Below are positions 46,899 through 57,197 of a DNA stretch of 64,000 nucleotides, in pieces (within the stretch, counting starts at the first letter, position 1; each line of letters begins with the position of its first letter). The translations under genes were made by a program, and so were the position numbers. The DNA comes from Desmodus rotundus (taxonomy: Eukaryota > Chordata > Mammalia > Chiroptera > Phyllostomidae), in the NCBI RefSeq assembly GCF_022682495.2, contig NC_071398.1:11972934-12036933 (forward strand). Direction: 5' to 3'. A model generated the notes under the pieces. The model did not search any database. It was not told the DNA's origin and saw nothing but the letters and a program-made list of their open reading frames with translations.

Positions 46899-47369
46899 TA
46901 GGTTGGTTGCTTGGAAGGTTAGATAAATGTTTAGGTTGAAAAGAAGCAAATCAATATGAAGGTCAAACAAACCAGGGTTTAACTCATCAGTTTTCTACTA
47001 GGTGCAAAGGCCATTTCTTGGAATCTGTCTTGTAACAAACACGATACCGTATTTTTAAAACCACCAAGATGCACAAGATGCAATGCAAGTTGTGTAGAAA
47101 CTGTAGTGCCTTTTGAGGACAGCTCTCAAGTAAATGCAACTTCAGTGTATTTAGCTATTTTCTGGAAGTGTCCATCAGAATTTCCTAATGCTAACTCAAC
47201 TCGCAGCACAGCATACAGCAGGGTGAGTAAACACCACCATTTGTGTTCAGGACTTTTGACCGTAGCACATTCTGCTCCTTTTCAGTAGAATCCCTCATTC
47301 CCGCTCCTCTTCTACCTTCCAGCGCGCTCATCCTCTGCCACTAAGAGTCGGTTCCCGTAGAGGGCTGGC
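46899..47369. other. Unassigned stretch
   Basis: No gene or named repeat. Confidence 0.4.
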
Positions 47370-47475
47370 TCCTAAGCTACGTCCTGGATCCAGATCCCGT
47401 TTCTCTCATTCAGTGGCTGTGAGACACCGACAAAGACATTTAACCTCTCTTGGCTCCTAGTTCATCGTAATGTGC
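47370..47475 (-). repeat. MIR SINE fragment, reversed
   Basis: 'gatccagatcccgtttctct', 'tcagtggctgtgagacaccg' and 'tttaacctctcttggctcct' match reversed MIR. Confidence 0.6.
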
Positions 47476-47945
47476 CAAAAATTGCATTGATCATTGAAGT
47501 AGACAGTTATAAAGAATTGAAAAGCTGATGTACAGAAAGCAATTAGATGAGTAACAGTACAAGTATGAAGTCAAAACTCGTTCAATGTTAGCAAACTAAA
47601 ATCCAACACTTTTTGGAGGACTTTTTGGATTCTTCACATCAGCTTCTTCCCCCATCATATCTTTTATGACAGCCTATTTTGAAACATCTGTCATAATAGG
47701 ATATCACTGTTTTATAATTATTTGTTTTCAAGCCTGTCTCACTGGCTAGAGATTAAAGCTTTGAAATGGAGTCTAACTTAGTTATTGTATTCTGGGTGCT
47801 TGAAAAGTGTTGGACAGATTAGGCACTCCTAAAACAGAATCCAAATAAATGAATGAAATCAATGCATCTGTCACCATATTTGAGGCTGGTTAAGGTTTAG
47901 CAGGGTTAAAGGTTAACCCTGTGTACATAAAATATACATAGAAGG

Positions 47946-47947
<2 letters not shown>
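47476..47947. other. Unassigned stretch
   Basis: No gene or named repeat. Confidence 0.4.
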
Positions 47948-47978
<31 letters not shown>

Positions 47979-48027
47979 CTCCAACTAAAACTTTCTGTCT
48001 TTATAAATTCATATATATATATATACA

Positions 48028-48086
<59 letters not shown>
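47948..48086. repeat. Bipartite TA / TG / TA microsatellite
   Basis: (TA)n at 47948-47976, a spacer, then TA, (TG)n and a second long (TA)n run to 48086. Confidence 0.95.
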
Positions 48087-48089
<3 letters not shown>

Positions 48090-48910
48090 GGTTAATATAA
48101 AGAACAAAGTATTAGAAAAATGTAGCAGCTGAAATCAAACACAGCAGGATTAACACAAAGTCTGAATCAAGCATTTACTGTCTGAACTTCGTGAGGTAAG
48201 TGACAAACTAGAGCTTCTTTCTCTTTTTAACCTGTGTTGTATCGATGTGAACGTTCATATAAAATGTATAAGGGACCTGACACCCTGATGACACCTAAAA
48301 CCTGAGAGCTATTCCATCGGCATAGCCAGAAGTTATAAGGCTTGGCTATTCATAGAAACCCTTTATAGATTCTTAGGAATAAACAACCTTGCCCTGGACA
48401 GGGCCACATTACTATTCTGTCTAAAAAAAAAAAAAAAAAAAAAAAGTAGTGGAGTAATTTACTGCCTTTCAGATAAGCTCAACTTTCATATATTGTTTCC
48501 TGGGGCCAGGGAACGTATCAGTGGGAAAGCAACTGGCAGAAATAGATAGGACTGTTTGCTCTCTAAGTGTCTTTGGGCTTTTGACAGGATGGTGCCACCT
48601 GCAAACTTCTCAGCACCTGTGAGGGGTCACTGCCCTGCTGGCGCCCCCTACCTGTGCACCAGGATAGCAGAGTAGCTTCCCGCATATAAAAAGTCTTAAG
48701 TTTGCCCATTTACTCCAAGGGATCAAGAAATCCCAGGTCCTGATTTTATTCTAAGTATTCATTTGTCACTGATATGAACTCATGTGAAAAGTTTTACCTT
48801 CAAAGAACTCATCATCATGAAGGAGGATGCCGTGAACATAGAGCCACATGAAGTGTTTTGCATGCATCCTATTTAACTCATACAAAGAAAATTGTGACTT
48901 CGATTCTGCT
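48087..48910. other. Unassigned stretch with a 23-base poly(A)
   Basis: A pure A-run at about 48423-48445 follows 'gggccacattactattctgt'. It may be the tail of a retroposed sequence on the plus strand, but I cannot name the body and found no flanking duplication. Confidence 0.35.
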
Positions 48911-48916
48911 ATTATG
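48911..48916. repeat. 6-bp target duplication of the solo LTR, left copy
   Basis: 'attatg', repeated exactly at 49749-49754 on the other side of the LTR. Confidence 0.8.
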
Positions 48917-49748
48917 TGTGGGGAGGGCTCCACCCGCAGGGCCCCCCCGCCCCCCACCCTGGCCGCCATGGATGAGAATAAGTCTACCAAGACATGATCT
49001 GCTTGGGGAGGAAAGGTGGCCCATCTCTCAAAGGAGAAGGGCCAAGAGCCTTTTCCTCAATGGGCTTTTATTGGGTTCAATTTGCACAGGAATACAGGTA
49101 AAGCTCATCACTCATTGGCAGGCAGTAAGGCTCAAATAATAGATAACAAACAAAGAACTCTGAGGGCTTATTTTGAGTCAGGGTCAGTTAGCTAAGGGGC
49201 TATAAGACTTTGGGAAACAAACTCATTTCAGGCTTGGACCCTTATCATTTAAATTGGGGGTATTAGCAAAGCAGGTTTCACAGGGTTTTATGCATTCTTT
49301 CTTAGGCCTGATCACCCCAGGGAATCCGCCCTTTCCTGCCCAGGCTGCACCACCCTCTGCCTTTGTTTCAGTCTGAAATCAGGCAGGGGAAGTAAGGCAG
49401 CCAAGAGATTAGGAGACTTCTTGCAGACAGAATGAGGACTCAGGCTATGTCAAAGCCAAGGGGCAAGGGTCCATCACACTCTTTTTCTATAGCCCCTCAA
49501 GTCCTTCCCTGTGGGCCTCTTCGTGACCATGCTTGTGTTAGGTCATCCCTCCCTTGAGGAATCTTACCCATCATTGGCTAACTGGTCAGGCTCAGGGCCA
49601 AGCAGAGTAAAGTAAAGTGGGCAGAGGTGGTGCCCCTGCCAGGGAGATAAGCTTTGTCTCCTTAGTGGCTTATGGTCCCAAGGCCTCTGACTCAGCCTTA
49701 GCCATGGGGAGTTACAGCTTCTGAAACCAGGCAGGGCGGTTCCCAACA
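48917..49748 (-). mobile_element. Solo LTR of an endogenous retrovirus, minus strand
   Basis: On the minus strand this 832-base block starts 'tgttgggaaccgcc' and ends with 'cccacaca'-type sequence, the TG...CA form of retroviral LTRs. An 'aataaa' signal lies at 49067-49072 (minus strand) with an 'ataaaa' TATA-like word about 215 bases upstream near 49288. It is flanked by an exact 6-bp duplication (attatg). Six-base duplications are typical of betaretrovirus-like (ERVK/class II) and some other retroviruses. No gag, pol or env is present, so the provirus has been lost by LTR-LTR recombination. It could still act as a promoter or poly(A) site on the minus strand. Confidence 0.85.
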
Positions 49749-49754
49749 ATTATG
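49749..49754. repeat. 6-bp target duplication of the solo LTR, right copy
   Basis: Exact copy of 48911-48916. Confidence 0.8.
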
Positions 49755-50119
49755 CACATCATTTTGTAGAAATGGGTTCTGAAACTTAGAATGGTACATT
49801 TATATTCACAGCAATTAAGAACTGGAAAAGAAATTTGAACTCAGAGCCTTCTTAATCCTATAGCCCTGTCTTTTGCATTGAATTAGACTTTTAATATAAT
49901 AATTAATTAATTTGCATATATTAGTGGGAAATAGAGCTAGTCTAGAAACTGAGTGAGGTGGGCTAAATACCCTTATTTTTAATTGGAGAGTGAAAGGCCA
50001 TATGCTAGGAGGGTAGTCAAAGAGGTAAAATCCACAGGAAAACTTTTATCTCCGTGCAAAGGAGGCTAAAAATTGCAATGTATTTGGGTTTGGGAGATAG
50101 GGGTCCTCCTCGCACCTTT
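49755..50119. other. Unassigned stretch
   Basis: A degraded MIR may lie near 49770-49880 ('gaatgggttctgaaactta' to 'aactcagagccttcttaatc'). No gene. Confidence 0.35.
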
Positions 50120-50623
50120 AGAGGAGCTTGAGAAATACTTTGTGTTTCCATAGATACTCACTAGAAACGGGTAAAGAGAAATCTACACAAACTCCAGATG
50201 ATCAGACCATAATTGAAAGTATAATTCTGCTCCAAAGGCATTTATGTAGAAGAAATAAAAACATACATCCACTCAACAATGTGTGCGTCAATGTTCACGG
50301 CAGCTGTATTTGTACCTGTCCTGAACTAAAAAGAACCCAACGGTCCATCAACAAGTGAATGGATGAACAAATGGTGGTGTATTTCTACGCTGAAAAGCTA
50401 CTGGTTCAGCAATAAAAAGGAAAGAACTGCTGAAACACAGGACAACATGGACACGTATCGGAAACATTATGCTGAGTAACAGAAGCAAAACAGAAAAGAG
50501 TAAACACTGTTTGATTCACTCTGTTTGCTTTGAGAGTGTGCATGTGCTGAATGCAATAGGACACACTCTTTTTTTATGTTAAAGCAATGTTATGTGTCTT
50601 GATTGACGTGGTAAAAACATGGG
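50120..50623 (+). mobile_element. L1 3' segment, left part of a split copy
   Basis: 'aataaaaacatacatccact', 'tgttcacggcagctgtattt', 'caacggtccatcaacaagtg', 'aatggatgaacaaatggtgg' and 'ttatgctgagtaacagaagc', then an old L1M-type 3' UTR. It is interrupted by an MLT1 LTR. Confidence 0.75.
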
Positions 50624-51002
50624 TGTTATGGAATGAATTGTCTACCCAAATTTCCTAAGTTGAGTCAAATCCCCAATGTGACTGTATTGGAGAAAGAGCC
50701 TCAAAGAAGTCAGTAATATAAAAGTCTTAAAGGTACGCTCTGATCCAGGGCACGAAGTGCCTCTATAAGGAGAGACAACAGAGAGCTCACTCTGTCTTCC
50801 TTTTCACCACATGTGGACCCAGGGAGAAGGCAACCATCCGCAAGCTAGAAAGCGACCTCTTACCAACAAACCAAAAACCAAGTAGACCAGAACCTTAATC
50901 TCAACGTCTAGCCTCCGACAGTGCGAGAGTATAAATGTCTATTGTTTAAACCACCCAGTCTACACAGTACTTTTGTTATAGCAACTCAAGCTGACTGATA
51001 CA
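50624..51002 (+). mobile_element. MLT1 (ERVL-MaLR) solo LTR nested in L1
   Basis: 'tgttatggaatgaattgtct', 'tgactgtattggagaaagag', 'cctctataaggagagacaac', 'agaaccttaatctcaacgtc' and 'taaaccacccagtctacac', ending 'ctgactgataca'. Complete TG...CA length, no internal sequence. Confidence 0.8.
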
Positions 51003-51103
51003 ATAAGTATTTACATTTGTGAACACTCAGTGAACTCTGCATTTAAACATATAAAATTTACTATATATAAATCACACTTCATTAAAGTTGTGTTACAGAA
51101 ACA
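51003..51103 (+). mobile_element. L1 3' terminus, right part of the split copy
   Basis: 'gaacactcagtgaactctgc', 'catataaaatttactatata' and 'atcacacttcattaaagttg' match the old L1 ending ('aaactcatcgaactgtacac...ttatacctcaataaa') and complete the copy begun at 50120. Confidence 0.65.
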
Positions 51104-51894
51104 GTTCACTAAAAGAAATGTGATTTATTGAGGAAGAAGAATGAAGAGGGAAGGCAGACTGGCTAGATATTATTCGCCCATGAGGTTAGTGGGAACATCA
51201 AACACCAAATTAAAAGACAGACAAAAACTGATTTGAGCTATGGGCAGAAGGTGGGAAATGGGCTCGAAAACACCCCTTCTTGTCCAGACGTTAAAATGAA
51301 CATATTTTGGAGTTTGCTAGATTGTGTTGTGCTGTCAGGATGGACGGGTTTTGGGGGAGGTCCAAGTTTCTGGAGTAAGTGACTAGGTGACTGGTAACAT
51401 TTATTTGAAATACAGGGAACCATATAACATGCGGATTGGGAAGAAAGATGCACTTATTTTGGGTATGAGAAGTTGAATTGTCTTGGGGGCATTCAATAGG
51501 AGTTAACTTTTATGGCACTAGATATAGAGCTCTGGATTTCAGAATGAGTTCATACTTGCCTATAAATTAGTCATTACTATAAAAATGAGAGTGGATGAGA
51601 TCACCCAGTTGGAGATGTTAGAGAAACGAAATTATCTGAGAAGCCATAAAAAATGAATATTTAAGAGACAGAGGAAGTGAAGTCAACGAAGGAAGCAAAG
51701 AGAGAGAAAAAGAGCGAGGGAAGGAAAGCGGGTCCCAGAAGTCAGGGGAAGAGAGCATCTGGAGGAGGGCAGCACGAGTAACACCAAACGCGGCTGAAAA
51801 GCCCAGTAAGAGTCCGTTTAGGTTTGAAGCGCATTTATTAAATTTGGAACTAAGAACAGGGACTGGCCATGGACAAAAGAAAGAAACTTTGGTC
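51104..51894. other. Unassigned stretch
   Basis: Purine-rich near 51660-51790. No gene recognised. Confidence 0.4.
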
Positions 51895-52010
51895 TAAAAA
51901 GCTAGAATATCTGCATTCACATCCGGACTGCAGATAAATACTGTGTGACACAGAGTCAATTTAACTCCCTGAACCTGAAAACCCTTTTTCAAAAATGGGA
52001 TGATAAAAAC
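51895..52010 (-). repeat. MIR SINE fragment, reversed
   Basis: 'tgcattcacatccggactgc', 'ctgtgtgacacagagtcaat' and 'ttaactccctgaacctgaaa' match reversed MIR. Confidence 0.65.
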
Positions 52011-53439
52011 AAGTCGCAGAAGGATGGAATGCAATCAAGAGTGGGGAAGCAACTTCCCACTTCTGATATTTTTTTCCATATAAGCTATTTAATATGCTAC
52101 TCTCCTCTTAGAGGGAAGAATAACGCATAAATAATATAATTATTCTAGTGTATCTTCAGTCAGGAGTGGCTCAACTATGTTGCAGTACCAAAATGACAAA
52201 AGCATTTTTTTTCATGGTTTAGCACAACTACATTTATCTCTCACATTCCCGTACCTAACACGCATGGGTGGTGGGTTTGGGTCTATGCATTCGATCCAGG
52301 CCGCTTACGACCTTATGGTATCTTACGATGTGCTATCCCACACACATGCCTTCAGGCTCTCTGCTTCATGGGAAGAAAGAGCTGCAAAAGCAAATACTGA
52401 CAATGAAATGTTTGTCCTGGAAGTGACAGGTCACTTCTTTTCATATATTCGATGGACATAATGAGGTGCTCAACCATTCCCAGCTTCAGAGGGGTAGGGA
52501 GATCCAGTGTTTCCATGTGCTCTCAAGGGCAGAAGGATTAGAAATATCAGGAGTCAGTAGAATTCCCATTATAATATTTTAAAATGATAATAGGATACAA
52601 GTCCGATAGAAAAAATGCTCAACAGAGACACACACGTTCTGGCCTCATTCGATGCACAACTTTCTTTTGTTCCCAACTCTGTCACTTACGATGACAGTAA
52701 ACTTGTTAGAAAAGCGTAATACTCTCGCATGTAGTACACGACTGATCACACAGGAAAACACTACTATGAGGCAGAAGAACCTGGGTATCAGGTAAAGTAG
52801 ACATGGATGTGAATTCTGGACGTGTGTTGTAACCAGTAGAGCCCAGATACTTAAACTCTCCAAGATTTGCCGTTTTTGCTTACATAATAAAGGCACTATA
52901 AATCCCTCAGAATTGTTACCTCTGAAAATGAAATGAGGTAAAGAAAATCCCTGAGCGTGATAGCTTACACACGAATGATACAGTATTTTTTTCATTTACT
53001 TCTTTTTTCTTGCTATATCTTGTCCAGTCAAATCCATTGGGTTTAGACATAATTTTGTATCTTTAGCCTGCACTTATAGAATAGGTTCATCTTAGCTTCC
53101 TTGCACAGTAAATTGAAAATATGTTTAAATAAATGTATGTTGAATATCAGGAGAAACAGTCCTACATTTAGGGGTGGGCCAAAGGAAGTTTACAGCTATA
53201 TGTGAAACACAGCATTTATTCTTATATTATTACTTATTAATTATCATACTATTTATCATTAACCTACTTTTGCCCACCCCTGTATATTTAGTGGGTCACA
53301 CCTTGGCTGAACCTGAAATTAAACTGGTAGGATTTTGATTAAAAACTATCCAAATACACCTACAGAGATTTTGATTTAATCAGACTGAAATTAGTCTAGT
53401 CTGCTGGTCTTGTCTGGTTTTTTGTAGTTTGTTTGAAAG
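52011..53439. other. Unassigned stretch
   Basis: A second reversed MIR-like patch may lie at 52795-52945 ('gtatcaggtaaagtagacat' to 'cagaattgttacctctgaaa'). No gene recognised. Confidence 0.35.
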
Positions 53440-53540
53440 GATAACCATTTTCTTTGACAAACAAGAAAACTGAAGAACACAGTGGGAAAGTAACTTGCTG
53501 AAGTTACATCAAGAAAACCCAGACCTAGGTCTCCTACACT
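53440..53540 (+). repeat. MIR SINE fragment
   Basis: 'aagaaaactgaagaacacag', 'ggaaagtaacttgctgaag' and 'acccagacctaggtctccta' follow the MIR order. Confidence 0.65.
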
Positions 53541-53640
53541 AACGCATCTCAAACTGAACGTGTGTATGAATTGCCTGGAAAAGCTGCAGAAGTTCAGGTT
53601 TGGATTCAGTAGTTCTGGGTGGAGCTGGCATTCTGCATCT
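53541..53640. mobile_element. MER20-type hAT-Charlie fragment
   Basis: 'tctcaaactgaacgtgtgta', 'gaattgcctggaaaagctgc' and 'agtagttctgggtggagctg' then 'cattctgcatctt' follow the MER20-type wording. Confidence 0.65.
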
Positions 53641-53765
53641 TTCTCTTTTTTTTTTTTCTCCAGCTTTATTTATATACAATTGATATAAGACACTGTGTAT
53701 ATTTAAGGTGTGCAAGTGTTAACATGATACAATTCTATATTGCAATTCTAACAAGCTCCCGAGTT
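53641..53765 (-). mobile_element. L1 3' UTR fragment, reversed
   Basis: A T-run followed by 'agctttatttatatacaatt', 'gtatatttaaggtgtgcaag' and 'taacatgatacaattc' is the reversed end of an old L1M. Confidence 0.65.
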
Positions 53766-54489
53766 ATGCCGATGCTGCATTACAAAGGTGCAAGACCCTA
53801 AATTGTACCAATACTCCAGATGATTGGCTCAGATGCAGACACTACCGGCAACAGTCCCGTTGTCCCAATTAGTTGAAAGATAGAGAAAGCTCTAATTTCA
53901 GAAGCTGACATTGTTCCGTATTTCCCCAAACACAACACAGGAATGGCTTACTATGTCTTCTTGGGAAAGTTTTGGAAATGTTTTAATGAAGACTGTAGTT
54001 ACTTTAACTCTGAAATAAAAATAACAACAGATGTCTCATAATTTTGATAAAATGAAGTAAACAAAAAGATGTGCAAATATTTCAAAATGAGAAATATTTC
54101 AAGCTGTGAATGAGATGGTGGTTAAATATGCTGTTCACATTTTCACATAATTGTGCTTTGGATAAAATTTTAAGTTTGCTGTTGTATGTGGCTTGTAGAT
54201 ATTTCAATATCTGTGATGTTTTAAGTTAATGTCCCTTTTTTTTTTTGATAAGAATTGGGAATCAAACCTAGATGCAGATTAAAGCAGTCAGTGGACTGTC
54301 TTTCATGAATTTCAAGCAAGATTAACCATGTTTCTTGCTTTAACCCAGCATTCACTGTTCCTCCTTTAAAACTCCTAATGACTCCTCGTGGCCAACATTC
54401 TTTACTCCCACAGCTAGTTAACAGAAGTCAGATTTATATCCTACTGTATTTCAGTTCACCCATGTAGTGTGCTTTTGTTTTCCTGCCCA
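53766..54489. other. Unassigned stretch
   Basis: No gene or named repeat. Confidence 0.4.
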
Positions 54490-54650
54490 GAAAGCTGCAT
54501 GCATTTATTCATTCATCAAAATTACTCTCCTATCTATTAAGGGTAGGATACTGTGCCAGACAATGAGAAGATACAGATGAATAAGAAAATTCCCCATTCT
54601 CAATGGGATTATATTATTCCTCCAGAGCTAGACAGATAACTGAACATTAG
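54490..54650 (+). repeat. L2/L3-like LINE fragment
   Basis: 'catttattcattcatcaaaa', 'aggatactgtgccagacaat' and 'gaagatacagatgaataag' then 'attctcaatgggattat' follow the LINE 3' wording. Confidence 0.5.
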
Positions 54651-54699
54651 AGCTTAGCAGGGGAAGCTACAGACAAGTACTGGAACAAGAAAAAACAGG

Positions 54700-55018
54700 C
54701 ATTTAAATTAGACTCATACAATAAGATGAATAAATGCTAGAGATCTGCCTTGCAACAGAGTGGTTACAGTTAACAGCACGGTATCACGCAATTAAAAACT
54801 ACTAACAGATCGATCTCATGTTAAGTGTTCGTGTACACACACACACAGAACGAAGGGGCACAAGGAAACTTTTCAAGATAATGTTTATTACCAAGATTGT
54901 GGTGAAGGCATCACAGGTATATGCATAGGTCCAAACTCATTAAATTGTAGATAACATATGTATTTTTGATATATCAATTATACCTCAATAAAGCTGTAAA
55001 AAATAAATTGGACTAGAG
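54700..55018 (+). mobile_element. Old L1M 3' end
   Basis: 'gtggtgaaggcatcacaggt', 'atgcataggtccaaactcat', 'tttgatatatcaattatacc' and 'tcaataaagctgtaaaaaa' are the classic L1M terminus. The mariner begins just after its A-rich tail. Confidence 0.8.
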
Positions 55019-55020
55019 TA

Positions 55021-55582
55021 AGTTGGCCAAAAAGTTCATTTGTTTTTTTCCATATGACGCCTCTAACAGTGTTTCATTGTCTTTAACTTCATTCGAAACA
55101 AATTTGTTTGATTGTATTGTGACAGCTGTCATATCAGCATGCGTTAAAAAAAGAACATCAAAATTGGTGAATTTTTGTGTACCCATTTTAATATGGAGGA
55201 CGGAAGAAAATATGTAACATTTTTGGCATATTATGCTTTATTATTTCAACAAAGGTAAAAACACAACTGAAATGCAAAAAAAAAAAAAAAAAAAGATTTG
55301 TGCCGTGTATGGAGAAGGTGCTGTGACTGATCAAAAGTGTCAGAAGTGGTCTGCGAAGTTTCGTGCTGGAGATTTCCCGCTGGATAATACTCCGAGGTCG
55401 GGTAGACCAGCTGAAGCTGATAGCAATCAAATTGAGACATTAATTGAGAACAATCAATGCTCTACCACGTGAGAGATAGCCAACATACTCAAAATATCCA
55501 AATCAATAAAGTTACTGGTGAAAATGAAAAATGTGTCTTTTATTTCATGGAAAAAACTAAACGAACTTTTTGGTCAACCCAA
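55021..55582 (+). mobile_element. Mariner element with a large internal deletion
   Basis: Terminal inverted repeats: left 'ggccaaaaagttcatttgtt' and right (reversed) 'gaccaaaaagttcgtttagt', each flanked by the TA dinucleotide mariners duplicate (55019-55020 and 55583-55584). The first few bases of the left repeat differ from the right one. Total length is 562 bases against about 1.3 kb for full mariners; the catalytic part of the transposase is missing. The left end abuts an L1 tail. It cannot move itself but keeps both ends that a transposase would bind. Confidence 0.9.
55233..55472 (+). pseudogene. Mariner transposase, N-terminal remnant
   Basis: The remnant keeps the DNA-binding start of a mariner transposase: 'ICAVYGEGAVTDQKCQKW' (first helix-turn-helix), 'KFRAGDFPLDNTPRSGRP' (the linker with its GRP motif) and 'IETLIENNQ' (start of the second helix-turn-helix). 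A CGA-to-TGA change stops it at 55470-55472. The next codons continue the second helix-turn-helix and then jump to 3' terminal sequence, so the whole DDD catalytic domain is deleted. A run of about 20 A bases has expanded a lysine stretch near the start. An upstream ATG at 55193 is one frame off, so a small indel also separates it from the rest. Non-functional. Confidence 0.88.
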
Positions 55583-55584
55583 TA

Positions 55585-56434
55585 CGTTCAAGGAAAACAT
55601 TCCATAAGAAAAGATAATTGAACAAGGCTGTTAGAAGGTCCCTCAATGCATGGGTTTAAAAATAAAATGCAGAGCAGTGGAAGAGCTTGGGAGCATGGCA
55701 CTGTGTAAACGTATGAAAGGAGATGGGAGTTTTACTATGATTGAAACATGCAACACCCCTTCATGCCTCCCTGCCTTGCAAATGCTGATCATTTTGACTC
55801 CATATCCTTTCCTCTCTTCCACAACTGGCTCCCATTAATTTATCAAGATAAAGTAAAAACATAGATCCCTTCATGAGGTCTACTCAACTACTCAAGCTGG
55901 GGTGTCTATGGCATCCTTTCTGACTCGGTGGTCACACACGACGCACACTCTTTGTAGTGGATCCTGCAGTGTCCCACCCAGATCCTGTCTTGCAGGCCAA
56001 TGCCTCACATCCATCACTGGTAGGACAGGAGATCGGACGAGTGTGGTGCTCGCACACGTTGGCTGGCTATGTAGGCGTGAGATAAAAAAAAAAAATGACT
56101 GTTTCACTACATCCCCATAAATGAGTGGTTATGAAAGATAGCAGAGAAGGAAATTTTTTTAAAAAGTGGGATAATCTCTGGACGTTCATCCAATATGTGG
56201 GAAGAGTAGGCCTAAGACAAGAATATAGATGGACTTGCAGGTAGTTACAAAGGGCCAACCTAACTGGCCCGGGGCATAGAAAGAAAATGATGAAAAGACT
56301 ATGGATGAGGAGATCTAGAAAGCAGGCTTGCGGATGGACAGAAGCTGGAGCACAGAGTGTATCTTTATATTGCATGTTACCAGATAGCAACCACCAGGGA
56401 TGGGAAAGACTCTAAAAACCAAGATAGCAGGAAG
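55585..56434. other. Unassigned stretch
   Basis: A GC- and CpG-richer patch at 55900-56080 has overlapping open frames on both strands without a domain. No named repeat. Confidence 0.35.
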
Positions 56435-56436
56435 TA

Positions 56437-56636
56437 CTGTATTTTTGGACTATAAGACGCATCAGACCATAAGACCTAGGTTTTAGAGGAGGAAAATAGG
56501 AAAAAAAAAAACCCCACTCCACCACTGCCTCACACCCCCAGCGAGCCAGGTAAGCTATATTCAGACTATAAGATGGACCCCCATTTTCCTCCCAAATTTG
56601 GGTGGAAAAGTGTGTTTTATAGTCCAAAAAATACGG
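56437..56636. mobile_element. 200-bp MITE with inverted repeats and TA flanks
   Basis: Left end 'ctgtatttttggactataag' and reversed right end 'ccgtattttttggactataa' form imperfect terminal inverted repeats longer than 25 bases. TA lies on each side (56435-56436 and 56637-56638). The inside keeps more of the same motif ('cagactataagatggac', 'ccattttcctcccaaatttg'), so it is a strongly deleted derivative. The TA target suggests the Tc1/mariner superfamily, but a hAT-like alternative cannot be ruled out without a consensus. No coding capacity. Confidence 0.8.
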
Positions 56637-56638
56637 TA

Positions 56639-56999
56639 GCCTACCGACCTCAGTTAGCCCCATCATTGGTGATTTTAGCGAGAACACAGTAGTCGAGGTG
56701 GTGGGAGAGCGGCTGTGTGGCCAGCAGCATGGGCTCCCATTCACTAAGACCAGCCTAGGCACTGAGCTGATGAATGACCAATGTGCTGGCGTCAGAGACC
56801 AGGGAGAGGTCCCCAGGGAAAAATGGCCTCCGGTCTGCAGACTGCCTTTGGGCTGGAGACTGCAACTGAGTTTTTCGGGGTCTCCAGCCTAGAGGCCTGC
56901 TCTGTAAATGGCAGACTTGTCAGCTTCCATAATTGTGTGAGCCAGCTCCTTAAAATCAATCTCTCTTCTCTCTCTTTATGTGTGTGTATAGGTAGATAC
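56639..56999. other. Unassigned stretch
   Basis: No gene or named repeat. Ends with a CT-rich run before the microsatellite; the 'atggcagacttgtcagcttc' to 'cttaaaatcaatctctct' run looks like an old LTR end. Confidence 0.35.
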
Positions 57000-57197
57000 A
57001 CACACACACACACACATATATCCACACAGACGTGTACATATCTAAATATATATAGATATGTGTACATATCTACATATACACATATAGGTATGTGTATATA
57101 TCTATATGTATAGATAGATGTATATATACACATATACATATGTATCTATACTTACCATATGTATAGACACATACTATATGTATAGACACATACTATA
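57000..57197. repeat. CA / TATC / TACATA compound microsatellite
   Basis: (CA)n is followed by palindromic words such as 'gtacatatctaaatatata', then two adjacent copies of 'tatgtatagacacatacta' (about 57159-57196). Confidence 0.9.

Noticed and set aside
46551..46970. 139-codon Pro/Ser/Leu frame and overlapping Glu/Gly/Arg frame
   Set aside because: Both are translations of the GGGA/GGAA purine tract.
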